DNA from: Chryseobacterium gambrini
Lineage (GTDB): Bacteria > Bacteroidota > Bacteroidia > Flavobacteriales > Weeksellaceae
Direction: 5' to 3'
Assembly: GCF_900156825.1 (NCBI RefSeq)
Contig: NZ_FTOV01000003.1
Location: 372,001 to 436,000 of the forward strand
Length of the DNA: 64,000 bases
The position numbers and the translations under genes were made by a program. Within the stretch, counting starts at the first letter, position 1; every line of letters starts with the position of its first letter. The notes beneath the pieces are model-generated. The model was not told where the DNA came from, ran no database searches, and worked only from the letters and a program-made list of their open reading frames with translations. This document shows, piece by piece, positions 24,716-32,401 of the stretch.

Positions 24716-26806
24716 TTATTCTCTGTTTTTAACCATTACCCATCCTGAGAACTTGAATGGTGTGTTTTTCTTGTCATTTTCTTTCCATTCTACGGTATAC
24801 CAGTAGGTTCCGGTAGGTACTTTTTTACCATTGGTAGTTCCGTCCCATTTGTATCCGTTGAATTTATCAGCCTGACCAACTTTTACTCCGTATCTGTCGA
24901 AAATGCTTAGAACAAGACCTTGTTTTCCTGCTAAAGCAGAGTAGTCGATCACATCATTTACACCGTCTCCGTTTGGAGTAATCACGTTGATTAGGTTTGG
25001 AACAACTACAGTTACCGTAAGAGGATCACAGTCGTAACCATCTTTTACATAAACGGTATTGTCTCCTCTGGCAACATTTTCGAAAACGTTTGAATCCTGC
25101 CATTTGATTCCGTCTAAAGAATATTTGTAAGGAGCAGTTCCTCCGATTACGTTTACAGTTATTGTATTGTTTGTAATATCGATGCTGGAAATTACCGGCT
25201 GTTCGGAAGGATAAACTTTTACAGTCTGTTTTGTAACGCAGTTTCCTGTTTTAAGTTCAACCCAGTAAGTTCCTACGGTTACATTGTTGATTGCCTGTGT
25301 AGTAGCTCCTGTACTCCATTTGTACGCTGTAAATCCAGGTCCCGCATCTAAAGTTGTCTTATCTTCCATACAGATAATCTTATCTTCAAGTACGCTTGAA
25401 TAAACTGGCGGAAGAACAATTAAAGTTACTTTTGCTACTGCATAACATCCGTTTCCGTTGGTTACTTTAATATATGCAACACCGTTCGGAGCAGTATAAG
25501 TACTAGGATTTGGAATAGCATTCGTTCCGTTGATAGCATCCGTAAGAGACGGATAATATGTTTTTGTTCCTGCCTGAGTAGTTACAGGAGCCAAAGTAAG
25601 ATCGAAAGAAGCTAAAGCCGGATTGGTGTCGAGATAACAAGATCTTAATGTTGCATCTGTTACCACAACAACAGGGAAGAAGTTTAATGTAATTTTTGCA
25701 ATATCAGAACAGCCTAAGTTGGTTGTAATTTTTGCATATACATCTCCTGTAGACGATGTGTAAGCTGCAGGATTCAAAATCTCATTGGTTCCGTTATTGG
25801 CATCTGCAAGCGTTGGATAATACTTTATAACGTAAGTGTAATTCGGGTTAGGTGTGTATAAGGTTGTTGAGGTAAGGTTATACACGGCAACCCCGTTATT
25901 ATTGTTGTTACACGCCGTTAAACTGGCATTTGTTGCTTTAAAGGTAACATCTTTAAACTTGAATGCATTAACGTTGAAACATTTATTAGTCGGGTTATTA
26001 GGATTCGTTGGATCCTGATAACGAATTGTATAATAATAGGTACTGGTTGTATTTACAACAATTGGAGAAGTAATCGCATTGGTATCCGCTAAAGCATCAT
26101 TAGATGTTCTGTAATATTTTACATAAAAGTTAGGGTTACCGTTTACAATATTGGCACTGTTAGTCTGGAAATTGTAAGGTGCTGTAATATCACATACTTC
26201 GATGATTCTAGGATCTGAAGCGGTAGCTCCCGGAATTCCGATAGGATTGAACGGGTTAGGCTGAATCGCAGGATCGTTGAACGGAGAAGTTAATGTAGCC
26301 GTTCCTCCCCAGGTTAATGAAAAAGCCATCGCAGCATTTGCTCCGGACCAGTTATCAACAATAAGATAATAGGTTTCTCCCGGAAGAACATTCAGTGCAG
26401 GGCTCCACGCTCCAGAGTTTCCTGTAAGACCTGTCTGTAATCCTGTCTGGTTTGGAAAAGCCTGCGCACCTGCGTAGTTACAACGAATCGGAGCACCTTT
26501 TGTACCACAGGTTTTATTAGGTCCGTATACGGCAAAATCATAATCTGCGGTATAAGGAGCCTGAGGAGAAATCGTAAAAGTTAAAGTTCCGGCTGTTGCC
26601 ACCGTAAACTCGTACCAAACTGAGTAATGTTCGTTTGCACTCAGACAGCTTCCGTTGGCATTTACCTGATCGTCCACGATTCCCGGGCCCGTGGGAAAAT
26701 AAGAAATATCTGAGTTTCCACATACTCGTATTGCAGAGGCGCAATCGGACTGTGCAAAAAAGAATTGTGAAAAAATTAATAGTAATATAAGGTAGATTTT
26801 TTTCAT
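24716..26806 (-). CDS. Secreted protein with type B sorting domain, shorter paralogue
   Basis: The product is 696 residues with a signal peptide ending FFFAQ. The N-terminal domain (SDCASAIRVCGNSDISY, HYSVWYEFTVATAGTLTF, GETYYLIVDNW, MAFSLTWGG) is homologous to that of the gene at 22284, and the repeated middle segments and the C-terminal type B sorting domain (ITPNGDGVNDVIDYSAL, KWDGTTNGKKVPTGTYWY) follow the same plan with one middle unit fewer. It diverges more in the sorting domain than the other two do from each other. It is probably transcribed with the upstream TPR-like gene (27-base gap). Confidence 0.88.
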   Translation of the reverse strand: MKKIYLILLLIFSQFFFAQSDCASAIRVCGNSDISYFPTGPGIVDDQVNANGSCLSANEHYSVWYEFTVATAGTLTFTISPQAPYTADYDFAVYGPNKTCGTKGAPIRCNYAGAQAFPNQTGLQTGLTGNSGAWSPALNVLPGETYYLIVDNWSGANAAMAFSLTWGGTATLTSPFNDPAIQPNPFNPIGIPGATASDPRIIEVCDITAPYNFQTNSANIVNGNPNFYVKYYRTSNDALADTNAITSPIVVNTTSTYYYTIRYQDPTNPNNPTNKCFNVNAFKFKDVTFKATNASLTACNNNNNGVAVYNLTSTTLYTPNPNYTYVIKYYPTLADANNGTNEILNPAAYTSSTGDVYAKITTNLGCSDIAKITLNFFPVVVVTDATLRSCYLDTNPALASFDLTLAPVTTQAGTKTYYPSLTDAINGTNAIPNPSTYTAPNGVAYIKVTNGNGCYAVAKVTLIVLPPVYSSVLEDKIICMEDKTTLDAGPGFTAYKWSTGATTQAINNVTVGTYWVELKTGNCVTKQTVKVYPSEQPVISSIDITNNTITVNVIGGTAPYKYSLDGIKWQDSNVFENVARGDNTVYVKDGYDCDPLTVTVVVPNLINVITPNGDGVNDVIDYSALAGKQGLVLSIFDRYGVKVGQADKFNGYKWDGTTNGKKVPTGTYWYTVEWKENDKKNTPFKFSGWVMVKNRE

Positions 26807-26833
26807 AATAGTAGAATTTTATCTTGATTATGA

Positions 26834-27478
26834 TTATTTAAGAATAGAAAGATAGTAGTTAATATCTTCTTTCCCCCAATTTGGGTCAAGATTGGATTTT
26901 TTACTATACGTTTTAAATTTATTTAAAGCAGAATTGAAATAGGTTTTTGCCAGTTCTTTATTAGAATTAAATGCAATTTCGCCTTTTATCACATCAATTC
27001 TAGGATTGTTTTTGTCTTCAGATTCTGCTTTAGCAAGATATTCGTTTGCTTTAGCCAAATGAGCAGCACTGTCCGCTGAATTATTTGATGCTTTTAATAC
27101 ATAAATTTGAGACAAAAGAATATTGGCTTCCGCATTATTAGGATTTTTCACAAATACCCCTGAAAGATATTTTTCTGCCAACCCGGAAGTTTCATCAATA
27201 TTTTGCGTATTTCCTTGTCGCTGAGAGCTGATTTCACTTCTTACCAATGATAAAGCAGTGTAATAATATGCTCTCCAGTCTTCTTTTTTTGTTTCAGTAC
27301 CTCTGGAAAGGGTATTTACATATTTCATGAAATAATCCTTAGACTGCTGAAAGTCTTCAGATTTTTTAGCAGACTCTAATTTTGCAATCTGAGTCTCCAG
27401 TCCTTTCTCAGCGGAGGTTTGTGCAAAGCCATAGGCAGCCACCACTAAAGAAAAGATAATAGATAGTTTTTTTACCAT
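26834..27478 (-). CDS. Secreted TPR-like protein
   Basis: The product is 214 residues with a signal peptide (MVKKLSIIFSLVVAAYGFAQ). The mature part is alpha-helical with tetratricopeptide-like units, for example WRAYYYTALSLVR, AEANILLSQIYVLKA, AHLAKANEYLAKAE and PRIDVIKGEIAF. TPR proteins scaffold complexes; a periplasmic place is likely. It is first in a probable transcript with the type B sorting protein at 24716, so it could help that protein's export, but this is inference from position only. Confidence 0.8.
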   Translation of the reverse strand: MVKKLSIIFSLVVAAYGFAQTSAEKGLETQIAKLESAKKSEDFQQSKDYFMKYVNTLSRGTETKKEDWRAYYYTALSLVRSEISSQRQGNTQNIDETSGLAEKYLSGVFVKNPNNAEANILLSQIYVLKASNNSADSAAHLAKANEYLAKAESEDKNNPRIDVIKGEIAFNSNKELAKTYFNSALNKFKTYSKKSNLDPNWGKEDINYYLSILK

Positions 27479-27498
27479 AATAGAAAATATTTTATAGA

Positions 27499-27506
27499 CA
27501 AATATA
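27499..27506 (-). promoter_or_regulatory. -7 element of the TPR-like gene
   Basis: TATATTTG on the minus strand, 20 bases upstream of ATG 27478. Confidence 0.55.
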
Positions 27507-27568
27507 AAAAATTATTAACTTTAATTTGAAGTTTTTAAGATTTATTTAATAAAAACGTGTATATTGCC

Positions 27569-28804
27569 CTAATATTGCATTTTTCTCAATTTTGGATTGG
27601 TCGCCCCGACAATCACTGCAATCAGCACCGTCATGGTTCCTCCGAAAACTACTGAACGGACAACTCCCAGTAATTTTGCAGATAATCCGCTCTCAAACTG
27701 TCCCATTTCATTGCTCGACATAATGAAGATTGAGTTTACGCTCAGTACCCTTCCTCTGATGTTGTCCGGCGTTTTCAGCTGAACAATCGTTCCTCTGATT
27801 ACTACGGAAATTCCGTCCAGCATTCCGCTCATCACAAGGAAAAGAAATGAAAGCCAATACAGATTCGAAAGCCCGAAACCGATAATACAAAGCCCGAAAC
27901 CTGTAACCACGCCAAGCAAAATCTTACCCTGATTTTTTCTTAACGGAATCACCGATAAAATGGTGATGATGCACATCGACCCGATATCAGATGCGGCATT
28001 CAGTAATCCGAATCCTTCCGCTCCTACCTTCAGAATATCCGTTGCATACACCGGAATCATCGCTACCGCACCTCCGAAAAGAACGGCAAACATATCCAGA
28101 CACAGCGCTCCGAGAATTTCTTTCGTCTTAAAAATATACGAAATTCCTTCCCGCATACTATCCATAACGTTAATATTCTCTTTTTTGTATTCGGAATGTT
28201 GTTTTTTTAACTGAAAAAAGAATAATGAAGCCAGAAAGATTAATGAAATGATGACAACCAGCGTCCATTTTACGCCAAAATAGCCGATCAGAAAACCTCC
28301 GACAGCATGTCCGCAAACGGAAGAGATCAGAAATGTTGCCTGATTTAAGGTAACGGCATTTGGAAGATTTTCTTTTTTTACAATTTTAGGAATCATCACC
28401 GGAATAATGGGGCCGATGAAGGCTCTCGCAATACCGGTAAAAAAAATAACACCGTAAATAAAGTAAGTGATCTCATGTCCCGAAAAATGCATTTTAACAT
28501 TAAAGAAAGCAGGAATCAGCAAAAGGCTGATTAAAAAAATGTAGACGTAATTACAGATCAGAAGCAACCGTTTTTTTTCATTCATATCGATAACATGACC
28601 GGCGTACAAAGCGCAGCTTACCGCGGGAATTACTTCCGAAAGTCCGATTAAACCGATTGAAAAAGGATCTTTTGTTAATTGATACACCCACCATCCGAGT
28701 AAAGTAGCGAGCATTCTGAAAGCCAAAACGATAAAAAATCTTCCGGTAAGAAGGTTTCTGAATTCGACATTTTTCAATGTCTGTAGCGGGGTAAATGAAA
28801 TCAT
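27569..28804 (-). CDS. MFS exporter (EntS/MFS_3-like)
   Basis: The product is 411 residues with about 12 membrane helices. The first segment, NVEFRNLLTGRFFIVLAFRM, and the loop DMNEKKRLLL resemble the MFS_3 group that includes the enterobactin exporter EntS and several drug exporters. The substrate is not known. It stands alone as a transcript: its -7 element lies four bases upstream of the ATG and overlaps the terminator of the lipoprotein gene before it. Confidence 0.88.
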   Translation of the reverse strand: MISFTPLQTLKNVEFRNLLTGRFFIVLAFRMLATLLGWWVYQLTKDPFSIGLIGLSEVIPAVSCALYAGHVIDMNEKKRLLLICNYVYIFLISLLLIPAFFNVKMHFSGHEITYFIYGVIFFTGIARAFIGPIIPVMIPKIVKKENLPNAVTLNQATFLISSVCGHAVGGFLIGYFGVKWTLVVIISLIFLASLFFFQLKKQHSEYKKENINVMDSMREGISYIFKTKEILGALCLDMFAVLFGGAVAMIPVYATDILKVGAEGFGLLNAASDIGSMCIITILSVIPLRKNQGKILLGVVTGFGLCIIGFGLSNLYWLSFLFLVMSGMLDGISVVIRGTIVQLKTPDNIRGRVLSVNSIFIMSSNEMGQFESGLSAKLLGVVRSVVFGGTMTVLIAVIVGATNPKLRKMQY

Positions 28805-28808
28805 CCGA

Positions 28809-28816
28809 CAAAAATA
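28809..28816 (-). promoter_or_regulatory. -7 element of the MFS gene
   Basis: TATTTTTG on the minus strand is separated from ATG 28804 by exactly four bases. Its TA end lies in the foot of the terminator stem 28813-28842. Confidence 0.6.
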
Positions 28817-28842
28817 GCCTCAAATATTAACTTGAGGCTATT
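28813..28842. terminator. Terminator of the 120-residue lipoprotein gene
   Basis: A perfect 11-bp stem (28813-28823 with 28832-28842) with an 8-base loop. The T run on the minus strand is also the TTTTTG of the next gene's promoter. Confidence 0.8.
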
Positions 28843-28898
28843 GTTATCGTCATTTTTTAAATGAAAAATTAAATGAGACTTAAAAGATAAAATCTATT

Positions 28899-29261
28899 TT
28901 AGTCTGCTCTTGAAGCACTGAACACCAAAGCGGCAACTCCCGCTGCTCCGATAATGGTGGCTCCGGTTGCAATTCCTGCTTTTCTGCTGTCTCTTACGGC
29001 AGCAACATTGGCTTTAGGAATGGTTACTACTGTACTGTCTTTCTTTCCTTTCGTTCCGATAAGATTATCTCCTTCCACGTTACGGAATAACATTTTTTGA
29101 TTTTTGGAACCATCTCTCATCATTACAGTATACACTTTTCCTGCCTCCAGATTAGAATAATCATTTTTAGCAGTATCCATACTATATTTTGTGGTTGCAC
29201 AAGATGAAATTACAAATAACGACGTCAATAAAGATGATTTTAAAAGTACAGATGCTTTCAT
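28899..29261 (-). CDS. Small lipoprotein
   Basis: The product is 120 residues. The lipobox is SLFVISSC with Cys at residue 21. The mature part has a compact beta-rich stretch (KVYTVMMRDGSKNQKMLFRN, TVVTIPKANVAAVRD) and then a hydrophobic Gly/Ala-rich helix (IATGATIIGAAGVAALVFSA) that could lie in or across a membrane. Without Asp/Glu residues after the Cys, it lacks the surface-export tag and probably faces the periplasm. The family is unnamed to me. It is a single-gene transcript with its own promoter and terminator. Confidence 0.8.
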   Translation of the reverse strand: MKASVLLKSSLLTSLFVISSCATTKYSMDTAKNDYSNLEAGKVYTVMMRDGSKNQKMLFRNVEGDNLIGTKGKKDSTVVTIPKANVAAVRDSRKAGIATGATIIGAAGVAALVFSASRAD

Positions 29262-29279
29262 TATTATTTTTTAGTTTTC

Positions 29280-29287
29280 CAAATTTA
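29280..29287 (-). promoter_or_regulatory. -7 element of the small lipoprotein gene
   Basis: TAAATTTG on the minus strand, 18 bases upstream of ATG 29261. Confidence 0.55.
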
Positions 29288-29330
29288 TAATTTTTTTCGA
29301 ATATACGTTTCCGGAATCAAAAAAATGTGC

Positions 29331-30845
29331 TTAAAGTTTATAAATTTCTAATAAATCGGCGATTTTTCTGTCATTCGCAAGTCTTGGCGTTTTGTTTTGT
29401 CCGCCCAGTTTTCCCTGAGACTTTGCATATTCGTGGAATGCATTTTTCTTCAGAGCTGTGAGGTGAAGTTTCTGCAGAATATTTCCCGAAATTAAATCAT
29501 CATAATAGCTATTGCGCTTTCTGAGCTGTTCATCAAGCTCACTTTTAAACAAATCCAGATTTTCCGGTTCTTTTTCAAATTCAATAAACCACTCATGATA
29601 GGGAAGTTCTTCATCGGGATTTACCTGTGGTGCAAGATGAAACTCTGTAATCTGTGCAGGATATTTTTCCAGCGTGGCTTTCATGGCTTCCTCCACTTCA
29701 AAGGCAATCACGTGTTCTCCAAAAGCAGAGGTAAAATGTTTCGTTCTTCCGCTCACGAGAATTCTGTGCGGATTTTTATCTATAAATCTCACGACATCTC
29801 CAATGGAATACGCCCAAAGTCCTGAATTTGTTGTTAAAATTAAAGCATAATCTTTATTCAGTTCAACATCCTTTAAGGTCAGTCTTTTTGTGCTATGTTG
29901 ATCGGGGGCGATGCGCCCGTATTCTTCCAGAGGAATAAATTCATAGAAAATTCCATGATTGGTTAAAAGCAATAAGCCTTCCTTCGTATAATCATCCTGA
30001 AACGCAAAAAAACCTTCCGAAGCCGGAAATGTCTGTACAATATCCACTTTTCCTCCTAAAAGTTCTTCCATTTTGTCGCGGTAGGGTTCGTAATTAACGC
30101 CCCCCGTAACAATCAACTGAAGATTAGGGAAAATCTGTTTTATTTTTTTGCCGTGTTTTTCAATCAGCTTTTCAAAATACATGATCAGCCAGGGTGGAAT
30201 TCCGGAAATCAGCGTCATATTTTCTTTTTCCGTTTCCTCTACGATTTTATCCACTTTGGTTTCCCAGTCTTCAATGATGTTGGTTTCCCAGCTTGGAAGT
30301 CTGTTTTTCTGCAAATAATCGGGAATATGATGGGCTACAATTCCGGAAAGTCTTCCGGTTTTTATTCCGTACACTTCTTCCAGTTCAGGACTTCCCTGTA
30401 AAAAGATCATTTTTCCCTGTACAAAATCGGCGTTGTTTTTTTTTGCTATATAATGAAAGAGTGCACTTTGGGCTCCTTTTACCTGAAAAGGCATTCCTTC
30501 TTTAGAAATCGGGATGTATTTAGATCCTGAAGTGGTTCCTGAAGTTTTGGCAAAATATTCGGGAGTATCGGTCCAGAGAATATTTGCCTGTCCTTTTTTT
30601 ACCCTTTCGATGTAAGGTTTAAGATCCTCATAATCCGAAACTTTTACACGTTCCTGAAAATCCTTTACCGTTTTGATGTTTTCAAAATCGTGCTCTCTTC
30701 CGAAAAGCGTTTTTTTTGCCGTTTCCGTTAAGGATAAAAGAAGCTTTTCCTGATCGCTTTCCGCATTTTTTTTGAACTCTTCTGCTTTCCGGACGTGGTT
30801 TTTCGCCCAGATCAAAGCTGCATATTTCTTTAGGAAGTTTACCAT
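29331..30845 (-). CDS. GH3-family (auxin-responsive promoter-like) acyl-adenylating protein
   Basis: The product is 504 residues, full length for bacterial GH3 proteins. In plants these adenylate carboxylic acids and join them to amino acids. The ATP-binding motif is FAKTSGTTSGSKYIP (about residues 102-116); also visible are LIVTGGVNYEPY, FPASEGFFAFQ, GLWAYSIGDVVRF and VSGRTKHFTSAFGEHV. The bacterial substrate is unknown; an acyl amide or a lipid-linked product is possible. It stands alone, with a -7 element four bases upstream of the ATG (predicted leaderless). Confidence 0.92.
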   Translation of the reverse strand: MVNFLKKYAALIWAKNHVRKAEEFKKNAESDQEKLLLSLTETAKKTLFGREHDFENIKTVKDFQERVKVSDYEDLKPYIERVKKGQANILWTDTPEYFAKTSGTTSGSKYIPISKEGMPFQVKGAQSALFHYIAKKNNADFVQGKMIFLQGSPELEEVYGIKTGRLSGIVAHHIPDYLQKNRLPSWETNIIEDWETKVDKIVEETEKENMTLISGIPPWLIMYFEKLIEKHGKKIKQIFPNLQLIVTGGVNYEPYRDKMEELLGGKVDIVQTFPASEGFFAFQDDYTKEGLLLLTNHGIFYEFIPLEEYGRIAPDQHSTKRLTLKDVELNKDYALILTTNSGLWAYSIGDVVRFIDKNPHRILVSGRTKHFTSAFGEHVIAFEVEEAMKATLEKYPAQITEFHLAPQVNPDEELPYHEWFIEFEKEPENLDLFKSELDEQLRKRNSYYDDLISGNILQKLHLTALKKNAFHEYAKSQGKLGGQNKTPRLANDRKIADLLEIYKL

Positions 30846-30849
30846 GGTT

Positions 30850-30857
30850 CAAATTTA
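30850..30857 (-). promoter_or_regulatory. -7 element of the GH3-family gene
   Basis: TAAATTTG on the minus strand with exactly four bases to ATG 30845. Confidence 0.6.
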
Positions 30858-30901
30858 TAAATAACTGAACAACTGGCGATCATTTTCAGAAAATAAGACA
30901 C

Positions 30902-30932
30902 AAAAAAACCGATGAATGAGTGTGCATCGGTT
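30902..30932 (-). terminator. Terminator of the repeat-peptide gene
   Basis: An 8-bp perfect stem (30907-30914 with 30925-30932) is followed by seven T on the minus strand. Confidence 0.75.
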
Positions 30933-30975
30933 CTTCGAAATTTGATTATGAAAATAACAACTAATAATGTTGAGT

Positions 30976-31242
30976 TTACTTGTTTTCTTTGTATCTTTTA
31001 TCAGGAGTACCGTCCTTTTTCAGTTTTTTGTTTTCCTTGTATCTTTTGTCCGGAGTTCCGTCTTTTTTCATTTTTGCTGCGGTTGGTGCTGTTGCAGGTT
31101 TTACGGTAGCAGCCGGAGCCGTTTTAGCCGGTTTTACTGTTTTTACCGTCTGAGTTTTTGTGGCAGCAGCCGGAGCCGTCTGTTGAGCGGAAGCAAGTCC
31201 AAGTCCTAGAACAATAGACATTGCGGTTAAAAATTTTTTCAT
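30976..31242 (-). CDS. Small secreted Ala/Lys/Pro-rich protein with tandem repeat
   Basis: The product is 88 residues with a signal peptide (MKKFLTAMSIVLGLGLASAQ). The mature chain is basic and low in complexity: an Ala/Thr/Pro/Lys stretch, then two copies of DGTPDKRYKENK separated by KLKK. The 12-residue copies are identical in protein but differ at several third codon positions, so the sequence is kept by selection. The high charge (about pI 10) suggests binding to an acidic polymer such as nucleic acid or polysaccharide; this is inference. A -7 element and terminator frame it as its own transcript. Confidence 0.75.
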   Translation of the reverse strand: MKKFLTAMSIVLGLGLASAQQTAPAAATKTQTVKTVKPAKTAPAATVKPATAPTAAKMKKDGTPDKRYKENKKLKKDGTPDKRYKENK

Positions 31243-31267
31243 AGAGAATTTGTTTGTTTTGTTGAAT

Positions 31268-31275
31268 CAAAGGTA
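31268..31275 (-). promoter_or_regulatory. -7 element of the repeat-peptide gene
   Basis: TACCTTTG on the minus strand, 25 bases upstream of ATG 31242. Confidence 0.55.
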
Positions 31276-31351
31276 GAGAAAAATCTAACTGAAAAATCTA
31301 TTTTTTTAAACTTAACTAAAGTTTATTACAGCTTAAAAAAAGATTAAATGG

Positions 31352-31359
31352 TACATTTG
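31352..31359 (+). promoter_or_regulatory. -7 element of the 113-residue protein gene
   Basis: TACATTTG ends two bases before ATG 31362 and five before ATG 31365, so the transcript should begin near the start codon, and the second ATG is the better candidate. Confidence 0.5.
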
Positions 31360-31361
31360 AT

Positions 31362-31703
31362 ATGATGAACAGGAACACGCAAAATACTCTGATCGTGATT
31401 GTCATTATCGGACTAATGATCTTTTATAAACCTCTGTATAAAGATGAAACCTATGAAGAAAAAATTGAAAGAACAGGGATAAAATCTGTTGTTTTAAGGA
31501 AGTCTGTTAATTACAGTAATCACGGAATTCATTCCATTGTTTATGAAAAAGACAGTATTATGATTTCTGACAGTTGGGATCACTATATAAACATCGGAGA
31601 TTCAATCATCAAACCTGAAGGTTCTGCAAAAATGATCATCAAAAATACAGATAAATATATTGAGTTTGATTTCAATAATCCGGGTTTACTTCCGCTGCCA
31701 TAA
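31362..31703 (+). CDS. Hypothetical membrane-anchored protein
   Basis: The product is 113 residues (112 if the second ATG is used). One N-terminal hydrophobic helix (TLIVIVIIGLMIFY) acts as an uncleaved anchor. The rest is soluble, probably beta-rich, with a mix of charged residues (EEKIERTGIKSVVLRKSVNY, YINIGDSIIKPEGSAKM). I do not recognise a family. It has its own -7 element and shares a terminator with the converging lipoprotein gene. Confidence 0.65.
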   Translation: MMNRNTQNTLIVIVIIGLMIFYKPLYKDETYEEKIERTGIKSVVLRKSVNYSNHGIHSIVYEKDSIMISDSWDHYINIGDSIIKPEGSAKMIIKNTDKYIEFDFNNPGLLPLP

Positions 31704-31737
31704 AAAAACCTGCTTTCTCCGAAGAAAAAGCAGGTTC
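31704..31737. terminator. Bidirectional terminator
   Basis: A perfect 10-bp stem (31707-31716 with 31727-31736) lies between the converging 113-residue protein and lipoprotein genes. Confidence 0.75.
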
Positions 31738-31760
31738 TAACATATGTATGAAAAGTTGGT

Positions 31761-32150
31761 TTATCGGGTACAGTTGGCTGTCCAGGTTTTTCCATCTTTT
31801 ATGTATAAGATTTTCAGATCGTTATTATCAATTCTGATATACGATGTTGCGGTAGATCCTACCATAACCAGAGTGTTGTCCCCCTGTTTGTTAAATTCTA
31901 CTCCGTTAAGATCCGGAATTCCGTTTGAGAAGGCAAAGTTGTACTTTGTACCGCTTGCAATTTTTGTTACAAATACACTTCCGTCATTGGAGCTGATGTT
32001 GTTGTCGCTGTCGTTATAACCGACGCTGCCTTTATAGGTTCCTGCGAAGAAGTCGTTGTTAGCCGGATCATCATCATCGCTGCATGATACTGCCGTGACT
32101 ACAAAGAATAGTAATAGGAATGCTCCTAAAATTCTGATTGCTTTTTTCAT
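31761..32150 (-). CDS. Surface lipoprotein with Asp-rich export tag
   Basis: The product is 129 residues with a lipobox ending AVSC at residue 23. The Cys is followed by SDDDD, which fits the S-(D/E)3 lipoprotein export signal described for Flavobacterium and Bacteroides, so the mature protein is predicted on the outside of the outer membrane. The 100-residue domain is beta-rich (FFAGTYKGSVGYND, TLVMVGSTATSYIRID, LKILYIKDGKTWTANC). I do not know its function. It stands alone. Confidence 0.8.
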   Translation of the reverse strand: MKKAIRILGAFLLLFFVVTAVSCSDDDDPANNDFFAGTYKGSVGYNDSDNNISSNDGSVFVTKIASGTKYNFAFSNGIPDLNGVEFNKQGDNTLVMVGSTATSYIRIDNNDLKILYIKDGKTWTANCTR

Positions 32151-32331
32151 AATAATATTTCTTTAGTGGTTGTAGAAGGACACATTCAAACGCAGTGCCA
32201 TGTGGTAGGTATAAAAATTTTTTAACTTTATATTTGAAAAATTAGCAAAAAATTAAGAGTTACAGCGATTTTAAGGAAAATGTGTGCCTGTAAAACTTTA
32301 TTCAGCATCTTAAAAGAAAAATATTTATCCT

Positions 32332-32339
32332 TATCTTTG
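32332..32339 (+). promoter_or_regulatory. -7 element of mfd
   Basis: TATCTTTG, 62 bases upstream of ATG 32402. A second match, TATATTTG, lies at 32229-32236. Confidence 0.5.
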
Positions 32340-32342
32340 TAA

Positions 32343-32392
32343 GGCTTAAACGGTTTCGGAAAACTCCCGAAATCGCTTTTGTCGTTTAGACC
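32343..32392 (+). other. Structured 5' leader of mfd
   Basis: The predicted leader folds: CGGTTTCGG (32351-32359) pairs with CCGAAATCG (32367-32375) with one G-U pair, and the flanks GGCTTAAACG and CGTTTAGACC can pair at all but two positions as an outer stem. There is no T run after it, so it is not an ordinary terminator. Confidence 0.4.
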
Positions 32393-32401
32393 AAATTATC
32401 T

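Noticed and set aside
17614..26806. Large direct repeats as a mobile element
   Set aside because: The similarity is confined to homologous protein domains of three paralogues; there are no terminal repeats or transposase.
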